Source of the DNA: Eubacterium sp.
GTDB lineage: Bacteria; Bacillota; Clostridia; Lachnospirales; Lachnospiraceae
NCBI GenBank assembly: GCA_017433295.1
Contig: JAFRHL010000042.1
Span: 1-63,850, forward strand
Direction: 5' to 3'
DNA: 63,850 nucleotides
A model generated the notes under the pieces. It made no database searches. It was not told the DNA's origin and saw nothing but the letters and a program-made list of their open reading frames with translations. Below, piece by piece: positions 27,650-36,947 of the stretch. Positions within the stretch are counted from its first letter, which is position 1. The number at the start of each line of letters is the position of its first letter. The translations under genes and the position numbers were made by a program.

Positions 27650-28510
27650 TTAGGGAGGAGACAGGGGACGGTTCTCTGTCTCCCAAATGGCCTCCAGAAC
27701 TCCTCCGGCCACGCACCTTGCCTTATCGGAGATCTTGCGGAAGTTATCCTTTTCACTGAGTCTGGGATCAATATCCGCCATCTTTAATCCCTCAGTCACC
27801 CGGAAGCCTTCCCTGATCATTCCCCGGATTATTCCGGGAATAGGGGCATATACCGATATATCATCTTTTATAATGGAACTATGCGGCATTTCCGGCCTGA
27901 TACAGGCAATCTCTTCCCCGGCAGTTACTACCTCCCCTATGTCCTTTAAGATATGAACAATTCCTTCTGCCGGAGCATGGATCACCCTCTCGGCTCCGTA
28001 CCCTGCGATCATACCGGGAATCCCTGTATTGGGGGCAGCGGTGCCTTCATGGATCACTCTTCCCAGGTCATGGCCTCTTTTTGTTTCTATCACTGCATGG
28101 ACGTCCTCTCCGGCCACAAAGCCGGGACCGAGGCCGATCACTACCGGGGCATCTGTAATGGAAGTGCCCAGATTTCTTTTGGCTAAAATGGCGTCCACCA
28201 CCACAGCCGGCCGGCATTCCCTGATCATAAGGCCCCGGGGGTCAACCATGACCGGCACTTTTCTTTCCCGATAGAACTTATAAGCCTCCTCCACCGTTTC
28301 TGCCAGTTTTGCAGTCACTCCCTCGACCTCAGTTTCCCCGAAGGTGACCGCTTCGCAAAAGCTAACTGTTCTCCGGATACAGGCCGGTGACTCCGTTTCA
28401 AGAACAAGAAGCGGAAAACCGCACCGGAACAGTTTATAAATGGTTCCGCTGGCGATGTCTCCGCCTCCCCGTATTATTACCAAATGTTTCAGCCAATCAG
28501 CAAATGTCAT
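27650..28510 (-). CDS. yqeB: Selenium-dependent molybdenum hydroxylase maturation protein YqeB (EF2563-like)
   Basis: A protein of the EF2563/YqeB family, linked to labile-selenium molybdenum hydroxylases. The N-terminal Rossmann-like segment (VIIRGGGDIASGTIYKLF) and the central GLGPGFVAGEDVHAVIET are characteristic, followed by a lipoyl/biotinyl-like beta barrel (HAPAEGIVHILKDIGE). The start at 28510 follows GGAGAG by about 8 bp. It lies downstream of xpt and the xdh genes, supporting a role in maturing that enzyme. Its last residues (ENRPLSPP) are encoded within a REP-like palindrome. Confidence 0.85.
   Translation of the reverse strand: MTFADWLKHLVIIRGGGDIASGTIYKLFRCGFPLLVLETESPACIRRTVSFCEAVTFGETEVEGVTAKLAETVEEAYKFYRERKVPVMVDPRGLMIRECRPAVVVDAILAKRNLGTSITDAPVVIGLGPGFVAGEDVHAVIETKRGHDLGRVIHEGTAAPNTGIPGMIAGYGAERVIHAPAEGIVHILKDIGEVVTAGEEIACIRPEMPHSSIIKDDISVYAPIPGIIRGMIREGFRVTEGLKMADIDPRLSEKDNFRKISDKARCVAGGVLEAIWETENRPLSPP
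27657..27683. repeat. REP-like palindrome at the dacF/yqeB junction
   Basis: GGAGACAG (27657-27664) and CTGTCTCC (27676-27683) bracket GGGACGGTTCT. Sequences of this kind (GACAGGGGACGGTTCTCTGTC) are familiar to me as dispersed palindromic repeats in Clostridia. Here it lies inside the 3' end of yqeB and contributes its terminal codons. Both opposing genes end within 8 bp of it. Confidence 0.6.
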
Positions 28511-28733
28511 TTTCACTCTCCTGCTTGTACATCTTTCGCAAATTTTTAAAGTGCGAATGTTTTGTTTGATAAAACTGTCTTCTGAAAGAGTCAGAAAGAT
28601 AATATATTTGTTTAAAAAATAATCCAAACTAAACATTAAGATTTAAGCATTTTTTCACTGACAAAGATCTTCTAAACAGACGAAATATTGATGTTATCGA
28701 CTGTTGATATGGGGCAACAGCAACCACAGAATG

Positions 28734-28839
28734 CGAGCCCTGTTTCTACGCTGGCGGCTATGCAGCCCGGGCAATCAAATAGTTTATTAAGACTATCTGC
28801 GGCCGGAAGGCAACAGAACCTGTGAAGCAACAGGGCTCG
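28734..28839 (+). repeat. Palindromic element family, copy D (divergent)
   Basis: Outer arms at 28734-28744 and 28829-28839 pair over 11 bp. The interior carries GGCAACAGAACCTGTGAAG, matching the right-hand core of copy B, and a left-hand core, TGCAGCCCGGGCAATC, related to GCACCGCAGGAAATC. It lies in the 400-bp gap between xpt and yqeB. The rest of the gap is AT-rich, with a short tandem TCTTCATTCTTACT repeat near 28870 and no gene. Confidence 0.6.
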
Positions 28840-28911
28840 ACATCTGTTATCTGTTCATCCTTATTATATCTTCATTCTTACTATCTCTTCATTCTTACTG
28901 CCAGCTCATTT

Positions 28912-29493
28912 TCATTCCACAAATTCAATAACTCCTGTATCCAGCCGGGCGATCTGGGCCTGGGAGTAAACATAGTAGCCCGCTTCCTCAAGTCGCTGTC
29001 TCCCCTTCTGGAAGGACTTTTCGATCAGGATACCGATACCGGCAAGGGTTGCCCCGGCTTCCCGGATCAGTCTGGCAGCTCCCGTGGCTGCCTCCCCGTT
29101 GGCCAGGAAATCATCGATCAGGAGGATTCTGTCGTCCTTATCAATGAACTCCGCAAAGAGGGTAAGCTCATAACTGGTCCCTTTGGTAAAGGACATGACT
29201 CTGGTCTGATAGACTTCGCCATCGAGTATCTTCGAGGTCTGCTTCTTTAAAATAACCATGGGCACATTAAGGTGCTTTGCCGCCATCAGAGCCGGAGCAA
29301 TTCCAGAGCTTTCTATGGTAAAGACCTTTGTAATACCATAGTCTGCAAAATGTTCGGCAAAATCCTTACCCAGCTCGTTCATGAAATCGGAATCTACCTG
29401 ATGGTTGATAAAACTGCCAACCTTTAATACAGTAGAGTCCACTGCAACTCCGTCTTTTCTGATCCTGTCTTCCAGTAATTTCACGCTTTTCAC
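28912..29493 (-). CDS. xpt: Xanthine phosphoribosyltransferase
   Basis: This salvages xanthine to XMP using PRPP. The PRPP loop [17 protein letters not shown] has the paired Asp of active phosphoribosyltransferases. The opening [12 protein letters not shown] and the family's [12 protein letters not shown] segment are intact in 193 residues. It lies 29 bp downstream of the MocA-like gene. A purine riboswitch, common upstream of xpt, is not possible here because there is no leader. The linkage to xanthine dehydrogenase subunits suggests purine catabolism and salvage are controlled together. Confidence 0.94.
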   Translation of the reverse strand: MKSVKLLEDRIRKDGVAVDSTVLKVGSFINHQVDSDFMNELGKDFAEHFADYGITKVFTIESSGIAPALMAAKHLNVPMVILKKQTSKILDGEVYQTRVMSFTKGTSYELTLFAEFIDKDDRILLIDDFLANGEAATGAARLIREAGATLAGIGILIEKSFQKGRQRLEEAGYYVYSQAQIARLDTGVIEFVE

Positions 29494-29522
29494 CCCATTG
29501 TATAAGATCGTAGTATTCTTTG

Positions 29523-30191
29523 TCAGGTTTTACTGTTGTTCTCCTTTTGAGTATATCTCAGGTCATCCATATAGTCAACGTCAAAAAGTTCTCCCTGATT
29601 CCCGGTCAGGATCCTGAGCACAATCTCCGGATGTCTGCGGGCTACTGTTTTTCCACCCTTGTCTCCTTCCAGGGAGAGCAATTCGCCATAAAGCCACCGG
29701 GGAAATACTGCAGGATTTCCTTCATGGTGTCCATCGGACAAAAGACATATCTTCTCCGGATTTGACCTGAAAGCCGAGAGCAGATTTTGCAGGCTTATGG
29801 CAGAAAGCAGGGGCTGGTCTCCCACCAGGAAGCAGCAGCCATCGGGACAGGCGGTACGCGCCTCCCCTGACAGAGAAACAACTTCCGTCTCTGCTTCTGT
29901 ATCTGCTTCCATCTTTGCCCCCATCTCCCGTCTCAGTCCCAGCTTCAGGGATTCTGAAATGCCCCGTTCGGGATGGTCGTTGTGCACTAGGTCCATCCAT
30001 GGATAGCTCTTCTCGCAGTGGTCCCGGATCTCTTCATAACAGGTAACCACCGTGATATGATCGGCTCCGCTTTCTTTTGCCTGAGCTAAAGCGATCTGGT
30101 AGAGGGGCTTTCCCTGATACCGGGCCAGTAGTTTATTTGCGCCAAATCTCCGGCTCCGGCCGGAAAGCATCAATACAAGCGAAATAGTCAT
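29523..30191 (-). CDS. MocA-like molybdenum cofactor nucleotidyltransferase
   Basis: A GT-A fold nucleotidyltransferase similar to MocA, which links CMP to molybdopterin for hydroxylases. The nucleotide-binding motif is [18 protein letters not shown] (usually LAAGxSxRMGxxK), so the canonical AAG is changed to [12 protein letters not shown] supplies the metal-binding Asp, and [10 protein letters not shown] is the typical downstream block. The position between xdh and xpt fits cofactor maturation for the neighbouring enzyme. Confidence 0.82.
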   Translation of the reverse strand: MTISLVLMLSGRSRRFGANKLLARYQGKPLYQIALAQAKESGADHITVVTCYEEIRDHCEKSYPWMDLVHNDHPERGISESLKLGLRREMGAKMEADTEAETEVVSLSGEARTACPDGCCFLVGDQPLLSAISLQNLLSAFRSNPEKICLLSDGHHEGNPAVFPRWLYGELLSLEGDKGGKTVARRHPEIVLRILTGNQGELFDVDYMDDLRYTQKENNSKT

Positions 30192-30211
30192 ACCCCTGTC
30201 TCCCCTATGCT

Positions 30212-32575
30212 TTATTCCAAAGAGGATAGATCACTGCCGTTGAAATAATCATTATCGGTGGATTGACTACCATCCTCCGGATGCTCATCCCTTTGGTGCA
30301 GGCCCATAAATACCTGCTCTGCTGTGATGGGCAGGGTCCGGAAGCGGAGCCCGGTGGCATTATAAACTGCATCTGCGATGGCGGGTCCCGGGGTGTTGAT
30401 TACGACTTCACCGATGGATTTGGCCCCAAAAGGTCCTGTGGATTCATAGCTTGGAGCGAATTCCACATGGACCGTACCTGTATCCAGTCTGCTGGGGATC
30501 TTGTAATTCATAAAATTACGGTTTTTCAGCTTTCCCTTTTCTGAATACTGAATATCTTCATAGAGGGCCATGCCTATCCCCTGGACGATGCCTCCCTCGG
30601 TCTGGACTCTGGCAAGGTTCGTGTTTATAACTGTACCGCAGTCCACCACCGCCGCATAATGGATCGGTGTAATTTTTCCTGTCAGAAGATCCACCTCTAT
30701 CTCGGCTGCCCCGCACATGAAAGGGGGAGGAGACACCGGTGAGGTGTTTGATTCTGTTGCCTCAAGAATATTTCCTGTTCCGGCCTGCAATGCATTTACC
30801 AGATCTGATAAATGTATATAGTGGTCCGGATCATTCTGATCGGTGATCAGGCTGCCGTCAAAGGACAAATCCCGGGCCGGCACTCCCATGATGGCGGCGG
30901 CCTCCCGGCAGATCTTTCTTTTCAGCGTTTCACAGGCCTTTACCACCGCTCCTCCTGTTACATAAGTGGTGCTGGAGGCATAGGAGCCGCTGTCATAGGG
31001 GGAGTGGTCCGTATCGACTCCTCTTACTATGATCTGGTCCATATCACATCCCAGGCAATCTGCCGCCATCTGTGAAAGTATGGTATCACAGCCGGTACCC
31101 ATGTCGGAACAGCCCACCGTCAGGACATAAAAACCGTCATCATTGAGTTTGATCCGGGCGGAACCCACGTCCACATTCTGGATACCGGATCCCTGCATGG
31201 ACAAGGACATCCCCACGGCTCTTACGGTATGGGGACCGGTTTTGATGCAGGGATACTTCTCATCCCAGCCGATCATTTCCTTAGTTTTGATAAGGCACTG
31301 GTCCAGATTACAGGCATTTGCTCTTTCCCCGTGATAGTCACTGAAGAGTTCTCCCTGCCTGATGATATTCATTTCCCTGAGTCCGGCAGGATCCATATTC
31401 ATCTTATGGGCCAGTTCATTTACCGCAGATTCCACCGCAAACATTCCCTGGGTCGCTCCATAACCCCGATAGGCTCCGGCAGACATGACGTTCGAATAAA
31501 CCACTTCCGACTTAAAACGATAGGCGTCAAGATCCCGGTAGAGGGAAATGGTCTTCGCCCCGGTCAGGTCCACTGTGGTGGGGCCATGCTCTCCGTAAGC
31601 CCCGGTATTGGAAAGTGTATGAAGATCGATTACCCGGATCTTCCCATTTTTATCAGCCCCGATCCGTACAGAAAGCTGCATCTCATGTCTGGGGGACCCA
31701 TTAATGAAACACTCCTCCCTTGTGAAGGTCAGCCTTGCAGGTTTTCCGGTCTTATAGGTTACAAACGCAGGATAAACCTCGATCACGGCCGTCTGTTTTG
31801 CACCGAAGCCACCGCCTATCCTGGGCTTTATGACCCGGACCATTGACTTTTTAATGTCCAGTCCTCTTGCAACGATTCTGCGCACATGAAAGGGAATCTG
31901 CGTTGAGGAAACCACCTCGATCCTCCCCTGGGGATCCATGCGTGTATAGGTAACAAAGGGCTCCATCATAGCCTGATTGACTGCCTTGGTATGATAGACC
32001 TCCTCCACCTTGTAATCACAGTCCGCCAAAACCTTTTCCACATCACCCCGTCCTCTTTCATTTGAGGCGCAGAGGTTGCGGAACTGGTCTGTTCCCTGGC
32101 CTTCTTTCGCGACAAAGCTTTCCTCCGGGTGGATCACCACCGGATTGTCCATGGCTTTTGTAAAGTCAAGAACGGCTTCCAGAACCTGGTATTTGACCTT
32201 GATCATTCTTAAAGCCCGGGAGACACATTTTCTGTCGGTTCCGGCAACGATGGCCACCGGATCCCCCACAAAGCGCACCCTCCTGTCGAGAATCAGCCTG
32301 TCATCAGGGCTGGGCTCGGGAAAGGTCTGTCCCGCCTGAGTAAATCTCTTTCCGGGTACATCCTTATAGGTGAAAACAGCTTCTATTCCCGGGATCCTTA
32401 AAGCTGTATCTGTCTGTATATCTTCTATCAGCGCATGGGCATGAGGGCTTCTCAAGAGCCCCACCACAAGACAGTTCTCCGGGGCAAGGTCGTCTGTGTA
32501 GACCGGTTTTCCCGATAGCAGGGCCGTGGAATCGATCTTTTTTATCCCCTGACTGACATATCTTTTGTTTTCCAT
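30212..32575 (-). CDS. Xanthine dehydrogenase-family molybdopterin-binding subunit
   Basis: The large molybdenum-binding subunit of a xanthine dehydrogenase/hydroxylase. Its 787 residues match the separate-subunit architecture. Conserved features include an N-terminal a/b hammerhead domain (VYTDDLAPENCLVVGLLRSPHAHA), GGGFGAKQ, YRGYGATQ, the QGSGIQNV segment and the C-terminal GAKSIGEVVINTPGPAIADA with the catalytic Glu. The start at 32575 follows GGAG by 6 bp. It is preceded by the Fe-S and FAD subunit genes and followed by maturation genes. Substrate xanthine is inferred from xpt linkage; a related purine hydroxylase is possible. Confidence 0.9.
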   Translation of the reverse strand: MENKRYVSQGIKKIDSTALLSGKPVYTDDLAPENCLVVGLLRSPHAHALIEDIQTDTALRIPGIEAVFTYKDVPGKRFTQAGQTFPEPSPDDRLILDRRVRFVGDPVAIVAGTDRKCVSRALRMIKVKYQVLEAVLDFTKAMDNPVVIHPEESFVAKEGQGTDQFRNLCASNERGRGDVEKVLADCDYKVEEVYHTKAVNQAMMEPFVTYTRMDPQGRIEVVSSTQIPFHVRRIVARGLDIKKSMVRVIKPRIGGGFGAKQTAVIEVYPAFVTYKTGKPARLTFTREECFINGSPRHEMQLSVRIGADKNGKIRVIDLHTLSNTGAYGEHGPTTVDLTGAKTISLYRDLDAYRFKSEVVYSNVMSAGAYRGYGATQGMFAVESAVNELAHKMNMDPAGLREMNIIRQGELFSDYHGERANACNLDQCLIKTKEMIGWDEKYPCIKTGPHTVRAVGMSLSMQGSGIQNVDVGSARIKLNDDGFYVLTVGCSDMGTGCDTILSQMAADCLGCDMDQIIVRGVDTDHSPYDSGSYASSTTYVTGGAVVKACETLKRKICREAAAIMGVPARDLSFDGSLITDQNDPDHYIHLSDLVNALQAGTGNILEATESNTSPVSPPPFMCGAAEIEVDLLTGKITPIHYAAVVDCGTVINTNLARVQTEGGIVQGIGMALYEDIQYSEKGKLKNRNFMNYKIPSRLDTGTVHVEFAPSYESTGPFGAKSIGEVVINTPGPAIADAVYNATGLRFRTLPITAEQVFMGLHQRDEHPEDGSQSTDNDYFNGSDLSSLE

Positions 32576-32602
32576 ATTTATCTCCATTTCACCAGATTCC
32601 GA

Positions 32603-33064
32603 TCAGGATTGACTATCATCGACGCCGAAATACCTGTACAGGGCGCGATGCTGTGCCTGATAACCTGTACAGCGGCACAGATTTCCCGAAAGATATTCCC
32701 TGATCTGGTTTTTATCGGGCTTTGCTATTTCATTCTTCAAAGCCAGGACATTCATGATAAGTCCCGGACTGCAAAAACCGCACTGGTCAGCTCCTTCTTC
32801 GGCCAGATAACGCGAGAAGGCTTCCGCCTCTTCCCGGACCCCTTCCAGAGTCGTTACGGAATGTCCATGAACCCTAAGGGCCGGAACACTGCAGGACAAA
32901 ACCGGTCTTTCATCCAGCCATACTGTACACAGACCGCAGTTTCCGGTATCGCAGCCGCATTTTACACTTTTCATGCCCAGGGACCGTAAAAGGTCTATCA
33001 GCATCATATCCGGCTCAGGCCGGGCCTGTACTTTTTTACCATTCAGAACAAACTCAGTCAGCAT
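32603..33064 (-). CDS. Xanthine dehydrogenase-family [2Fe-2S] subunit
   Basis: The small electron-transfer subunit of the molybdenum hydroxylase. A plant-type [2Fe-2S] site is formed by Cys36, 38, 43, 46 and/or 58 (CGCDTGNCGLC), and a second cluster by Cys95, 98, 130 and 132 (CGFC and CRC). At 153 residues it has the usual length. Its ATG overlaps the end of the FAD subunit gene by 7 bp, indicating one operon. Confidence 0.95.
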   Translation of the reverse strand: MLTEFVLNGKKVQARPEPDMMLIDLLRSLGMKSVKCGCDTGNCGLCTVWLDERPVLSCSVPALRVHGHSVTTLEGVREEAEAFSRYLAEEGADQCGFCSPGLIMNVLALKNEIAKPDKNQIREYLSGNLCRCTGYQAQHRALYRYFGVDDSQS

Positions 33065-33852
33065 AATTCATCCTCCGTAATCCTGTCAAGACAGCGGCCG
33101 ATCAGGATCTCAGATAATTCCCGACGATAGCCGGCGCTTCCCCTCATATTACTTCCATACTCCAGTCTGCTGATTACTTCACGGGCAAAAGCCTTACGAC
33201 AGTCGGAAGATTTTGGATCGGAAAGGCTGACACCCTCAACAAGCCGGGCACAGGCCGGGCGGGCACCGATCACCACGCTGAAGGCTTCTTCCTGCCTGGC
33301 GACTGCGCAGGTCAGCACAGGAAAGTCCGTCTCTGTGATCCGAAAGCTCTGGTAGGCTACCCTTCTCTGATCCTTGCGGACATAGATATGTGTCAATATA
33401 TCCTGGTCCGGAGCCATGTCTGTAAATTCTTTCAGAGGGACTGTTCCTCCATGGTACAATTCCACATAACTGTCACAGGCCAAAAAGGCAGTCAGCACAT
33501 CTGAAAATCCAAATCTCGGAAAAATGCTGCCTCCCACCGTCGCACAATTGCGAAACTGCACACCCACAATATGTCCCATGGCTTCTGAAAAAATGCCGCA
33601 AAATGTATTATTCAGCCCTTTGTCCATCTCCAGCTGTCTTAAGTTTACCATACAGCCGATACGAAATCCCTCTTCATCCTCTTCTATCTGGTCAAGCCCC
33701 AGCAAAGACAGATCAATGGCATTCATAATATTCCGGCTTCCCATCTTAAGCCAGAGATTTCCTCCTATGATCGTATTATTACGGTTTTTCTTCTTCAGCT
33801 CGTATGCCTCCTCCAGCGAAGAAACCATACAGTAATTTTTTATTGTATACAC
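33058..33852 (-). CDS. Xanthine dehydrogenase-family FAD-binding subunit
   Basis: The flavin subunit that passes electrons from the Fe-S clusters to NAD(P)+ or another acceptor. The FAD motif NTIIGGNLWLKMGSRN lies near residues 25-40, and QFRNCATVGGSIFPRFGFSD is the second family block. The start is a GTG at 33850-33852, spaced 5 bp from AAGGAG. It is the first gene of the operon FAD-FeS-Mo-mocA-xpt-yqeB. Confidence 0.92.
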   Translation of the reverse strand: MYTIKNYCMVSSLEEAYELKKKNRNNTIIGGNLWLKMGSRNIMNAIDLSLLGLDQIEEDEEGFRIGCMVNLRQLEMDKGLNNTFCGIFSEAMGHIVGVQFRNCATVGGSIFPRFGFSDVLTAFLACDSYVELYHGGTVPLKEFTDMAPDQDILTHIYVRKDQRRVAYQSFRITETDFPVLTCAVARQEEAFSVVIGARPACARLVEGVSLSDPKSSDCRKAFAREVISRLEYGSNMRGSAGYRRELSEILIGRCLDRITEDELC

Positions 33853-33902
33853 CTTTTCTCCTTCCCGTGTCCGGATTCTCGCTTCTTTTCACCAAAGAAC
33901 TA

Positions 33903-34505
33903 TCACAATGGCAGGAATCTTTTCAGTATAAAAAGATTAAGATAGCTTTCGCTGAAACAACCTGCACAGAACATGGTAATACACAAAGCCGATACAAAAA
34001 GCTTCTGCTCCATGACAGGATGTATTTTTAAGAGCTTCCCCTGCTGTTTCATCTTCATGATATAGAAATGCCCCTTTGTATTGTTATGGAATATATAAAA
34101 ATAAGCCGAAAATAACATAATACCGTAAAAGATAATCTGGGGCATGGTGAAGGCCAGTCCGTAAAGCATTCCTGTCCACCCGAAGCGGATCACCAGCAGA
34201 GAGATAAAACTCCCCAGAGCGATTGAAAAAACAGAAGTAAAGAGGCAGTAGGTCACATAAGGAGAGAAGATAAAAACCCCCATGATAAACATCAGCAGCT
34301 GGCGGATCCTCACCATGACAATATATGAGAATAAATCTCCTGCAGTCTTTCCTTCCAGAGATGCTATGTAACTGGTGTAATCCAGAAAATCATAAAAATG
34401 AAAGAAGCCGTTTCTGATACCTATATTGATGATCAGGCTACCCAGCAGAATGCCTGTAAAATATAATAACAGTAATAGTTTTTTTCCTTCAATGGTATAA
34501 TACAT
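33903..34505 (-). CDS. SpoIIM-like integral membrane protein
   Basis: A 200-residue protein with about five hydrophobic helices, resembling stage II sporulation protein M of the DMP (SpoIID-M-P) engulfment complex. Recognisable points are an N-terminal helix after a short basic start, FFHFYDF and the central YVTYCLFTSVFSIALGSF. The start at 34505 (MYYTIEGKK) follows AGGACGGG. A longer frame to 34580 has no ribosome site. It lies alone between rny and the xdh block. Confidence 0.6.
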   Translation of the reverse strand: MYYTIEGKKLLLLLYFTGILLGSLIINIGIRNGFFHFYDFLDYTSYIASLEGKTAGDLFSYIVMVRIRQLLMFIMGVFIFSPYVTYCLFTSVFSIALGSFISLLVIRFGWTGMLYGLAFTMPQIIFYGIMLFSAYFYIFHNNTKGHFYIMKMKQQGKLLKIHPVMEQKLFVSALCITMFCAGCFSESYLNLFILKRFLPL

Positions 34506-34586
34506 ATAATTTCCCGTCCTGTAAATAATATTTATGAGACTTGTTACTTCCCCTACCATTATATTCAGAAAAATACCCATAAATGC

Positions 34587-34624
34587 AAAAAAGCAAAATC
34601 CTCTTTCAAGAATTTTGCTTTTTT
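34587..34624 (-). terminator. Terminator-like hairpin upstream of the spoIIM-like gene
   Basis: AAAAAAGCAAAAT (34587-34599) and ATTTTGCTTTTTT (34612-34624) form a 13-bp stem with A- and T-tracts on either side, as in bidirectional terminators. It overlaps only the rejected longer start of the spoIIM-like gene. Confidence 0.75.
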
Positions 34625-34635
34625 ATACTAGGTAT

Positions 34636-34660
34636 TGTAAAACAGCGCTATAAGCGCTGT
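34636..34660 (-). terminator. Rho-independent terminator of rny
   Basis: ACAGCGCT (34642-34649) and AGCGCTGT (34653-34660) form a perfect 8-bp stem with a 3-base loop. On the minus strand it is followed by TTTTAC. It lies about 32 bp beyond the rny stop codon. Confidence 0.8.
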
Positions 34661-34691
34661 CTATGCAGGAGTCTTCTCTTTCAAGAAGCAA

Positions 34692-36248
34692 TTACCTGGC
34701 ATAGGCAACAGATCTGGATTCACGAATGACATTGACTTTGATCTGGCCCGGATAATCCAGTTCACTTTCGATCTGTTTGGAAATATCTCTGGCCATCAAT
34801 ACCATATCCGCATCGCTAACCTGTTCAGGAACTACCATTACACGAATTTCTCTACCCGCCTGAATGGCAAAAGTCTTATCGACACCCTTAAAGGAATCAG
34901 CTATCTCTTCCAGCTGTTTCAATCTCGTCGTGTACGTCTCCAATGTTTCACGTCTGGCACCTGGTCTTGCAGCAGAAATAGTATCGGCAGCCTGTACAAT
35001 ACAGGCAATCAGACTGGTAGGTTCAACATCTCCATGATGAGATTCCACAGCGTTTATTACGACTTGAGATTCTTTGTATCTCTTACATAAGTCCACACCT
35101 ATTGAAATATGAGAGCCTTCAATCTCATGATCTACGGATTTACCGATATCATGAAGTAAGCCGGCTCTTTTTGCCAAACGTACATCTTCCCCGATTTCCC
35201 CGGCAAGCAGCCCGGATAACTGTGCCACTTCAATGGAATGTTTCAGAGCATTCTGACCGTAGCTGGTTCGGAACTTCATCTTACCCAGCAGACGGACAAG
35301 TTCAGGACGAATTCCGTGGACGCCGGCCTCTATGACGGCAGCCTCTCCTTCTTCCTTCATAATCTGTTCTACTTCATTCTTGGCCTTCTCAACCATCTCT
35401 TCAATTCTGGCAGGATGTATCCTTCCATCAACGATCAGCTTCTCCAGAGCGATCCTGGCCACTTCTCTTCTGACAGGATCAAAGCTTGATAAAATAACCG
35501 CCTCCGGAGTATCATCGATGATCAGGTCAACTCCCGTTAATGTTTCAAGCGTCCGGATATTACGGCCTTCACGACCGATGATCCTTCCCTTCATCTCATC
35601 ATTGGGAAGCTGTACCAAAGAGATCGTTGTCTCAGCCACGTGATCGGCCGCGCACTTCTGAATGGCTGTGACAACATAATCCTTAGCCTTCTTGGATGCT
35701 TCTTCCCTGGCTCTGGTTTCCAGTTCCTTCACCAGAACAGCCATCTCACGCTTCACATCATCTTCGACAGTTTTAAGCAGATAATCTTTTGCTTGTTCAG
35801 AGGTTAAACCTGAAATTCTTTCCAGTTCCTGCAGTCTCTTGGCATGTAATTCCTCAACCTTTGCCCTTTGCTTATCAAGGGAACTCTCTTTATGAGAAAG
35901 AGACTGTTCTCTCTTCTCCAGAGCGTCAGCCTTACGGTCGACGGCCTCTTCCTTATTGAGAACACGTTTCTCATACTTCTGGAGTTCCGCTCTGCGTTCT
36001 TTGGTTTCCTTCTCGAAGTCGTTCTTGGCTCTGATGGATTCTTCCTTTGCCTCAAGCATTGCCTCTCTCTTTTTGGCATCGGCAGTCTTGACGGCATCGT
36101 CAATAATCTCTCTGGCCTTCTGTTCCGCGCTGCCTATCTTTGCCTCTGACACCTTTCTGTGATAATTCAGAGTCAGCACATAAGTCACGGCAACTGCAAT
36201 GAGAACCAGAACAACTGCAATAAGAACCGCAGCAATCATGGGAACCAT
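34692..36248 (-). CDS. rny: Ribonuclease Y
   Basis: The membrane-anchored endoribonuclease that starts mRNA decay in Firmicutes. The 518 residues comprise one N-terminal membrane helix (about 5-27), a long coiled coil rich in Lys/Glu (about 40-190), a KH domain ([15 protein letters not shown]) and a catalytic HD domain (AGLLHDIGK). An AGGAGG site lies 13 bp before the ATG. RNase J and a YlbF-family regulator are also encoded in this window, at 9 kb. Confidence 0.97.
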   Translation of the reverse strand: MVPMIAAVLIAVVLVLIAVAVTYVLTLNYHRKVSEAKIGSAEQKAREIIDDAVKTADAKKREAMLEAKEESIRAKNDFEKETKERRAELQKYEKRVLNKEEAVDRKADALEKREQSLSHKESSLDKQRAKVEELHAKRLQELERISGLTSEQAKDYLLKTVEDDVKREMAVLVKELETRAREEASKKAKDYVVTAIQKCAADHVAETTISLVQLPNDEMKGRIIGREGRNIRTLETLTGVDLIIDDTPEAVILSSFDPVRREVARIALEKLIVDGRIHPARIEEMVEKAKNEVEQIMKEEGEAAVIEAGVHGIRPELVRLLGKMKFRTSYGQNALKHSIEVAQLSGLLAGEIGEDVRLAKRAGLLHDIGKSVDHEIEGSHISIGVDLCKRYKESQVVINAVESHHGDVEPTSLIACIVQAADTISAARPGARRETLETYTTRLKQLEEIADSFKGVDKTFAIQAGREIRVMVVPEQVSDADMVLMARDISKQIESELDYPGQIKVNVIRESRSVAYAR

Positions 36249-36335
36249 CTCTACAGGAGCACCTCCTTATGAAGTTTTCATTATACAAAAGTACAACATA
36301 TTGATTTTAATCTATTTTGACAAATAAGTCAAGCA

Positions 36336-36947
36336 CTAATCCTGCCATATTTCCCGCAAAATATCCCTTACCAGACCTGTATCGTAGCCTTTTCTGTGAA
36401 AATGGGCATATACTTTGTCCATAGAAGCCCTGTCGCGCTGATGAAATCTCCGGGCATACCTGGTCACCTGTTCTTCCAGATCTTCCCTTTTCTGCTCTCC
36501 TTCTTCCTCAAAAACAAGATCAATAATATCGGAGGAGATCCCTTTTCCCATTAATTCCTGTCGGATCATACGGAAACTTTTCCGCTTTCTCCTGGAATGA
36601 AGATAATCTCTGGCATAAGCAAGATCATCCACATAACCGGATTCCACAAGAAAATCCATTGCTGCCTGTATGGAGCGGCTGTCATTGCCGGACTTCTTAA
36701 GCTTAGTGATGATCTCTCCGGCTGTCTGGTCCTGCCGGACCAGAATACCCAGGGCCCTCTTTTTGGCCCGGGGAACCGCAAAAGTACTCCTCAGCTTCTC
36801 TATCTCTTCCAGGGAAAGCAGCATTCCGTCTTTCAAACCACACTTTTTTATCTCTCCGGGATACAGGTATATGCCTTCTTCTCCTTCAATATCCAGATAA
36901 ATCTTCTTCCCTTCAGTAGCAAGCAGTCTGATCCTGTGCTCCATCAT
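36336..36947 (-). CDS. recX: RecA regulator RecX
   Basis: A helical repeat protein that binds and restrains RecA filaments. The conserved segments are [21 protein letters not shown]-type sequence near residue 120 and the preceding [17 protein letters not shown], and the length of 203 residues is normal. Its ATG overlaps the recA stop by 4 bp (ATGA), so the pair is translationally coupled and shares the recA promoter. Confidence 0.93.
   Translation of the reverse strand: MMEHRIRLLATEGKKIYLDIEGEEGIYLYPGEIKKCGLKDGMLLSLEEIEKLRSTFAVPRAKKRALGILVRQDQTAGEIITKLKKSGNDSRSIQAAMDFLVESGYVDDLAYARDYLHSRRKRKSFRMIRQELMGKGISSDIIDLVFEEEGEQKREDLEEQVTRYARRFHQRDRASMDKVYAHFHRKGYDTGLVRDILREIWQD

Noticed and set aside
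28734-28839. Twister-like ribozyme in copy D
   Set aside because: A GCAGCCC segment is reminiscent, but the required internal loops and pairing are not present, and the core aligns with copies A-C instead.
29494-29522. Purine riboswitch upstream of xpt
   Set aside because: Only 29 bp separate xpt from the preceding gene, too short for the aptamer.
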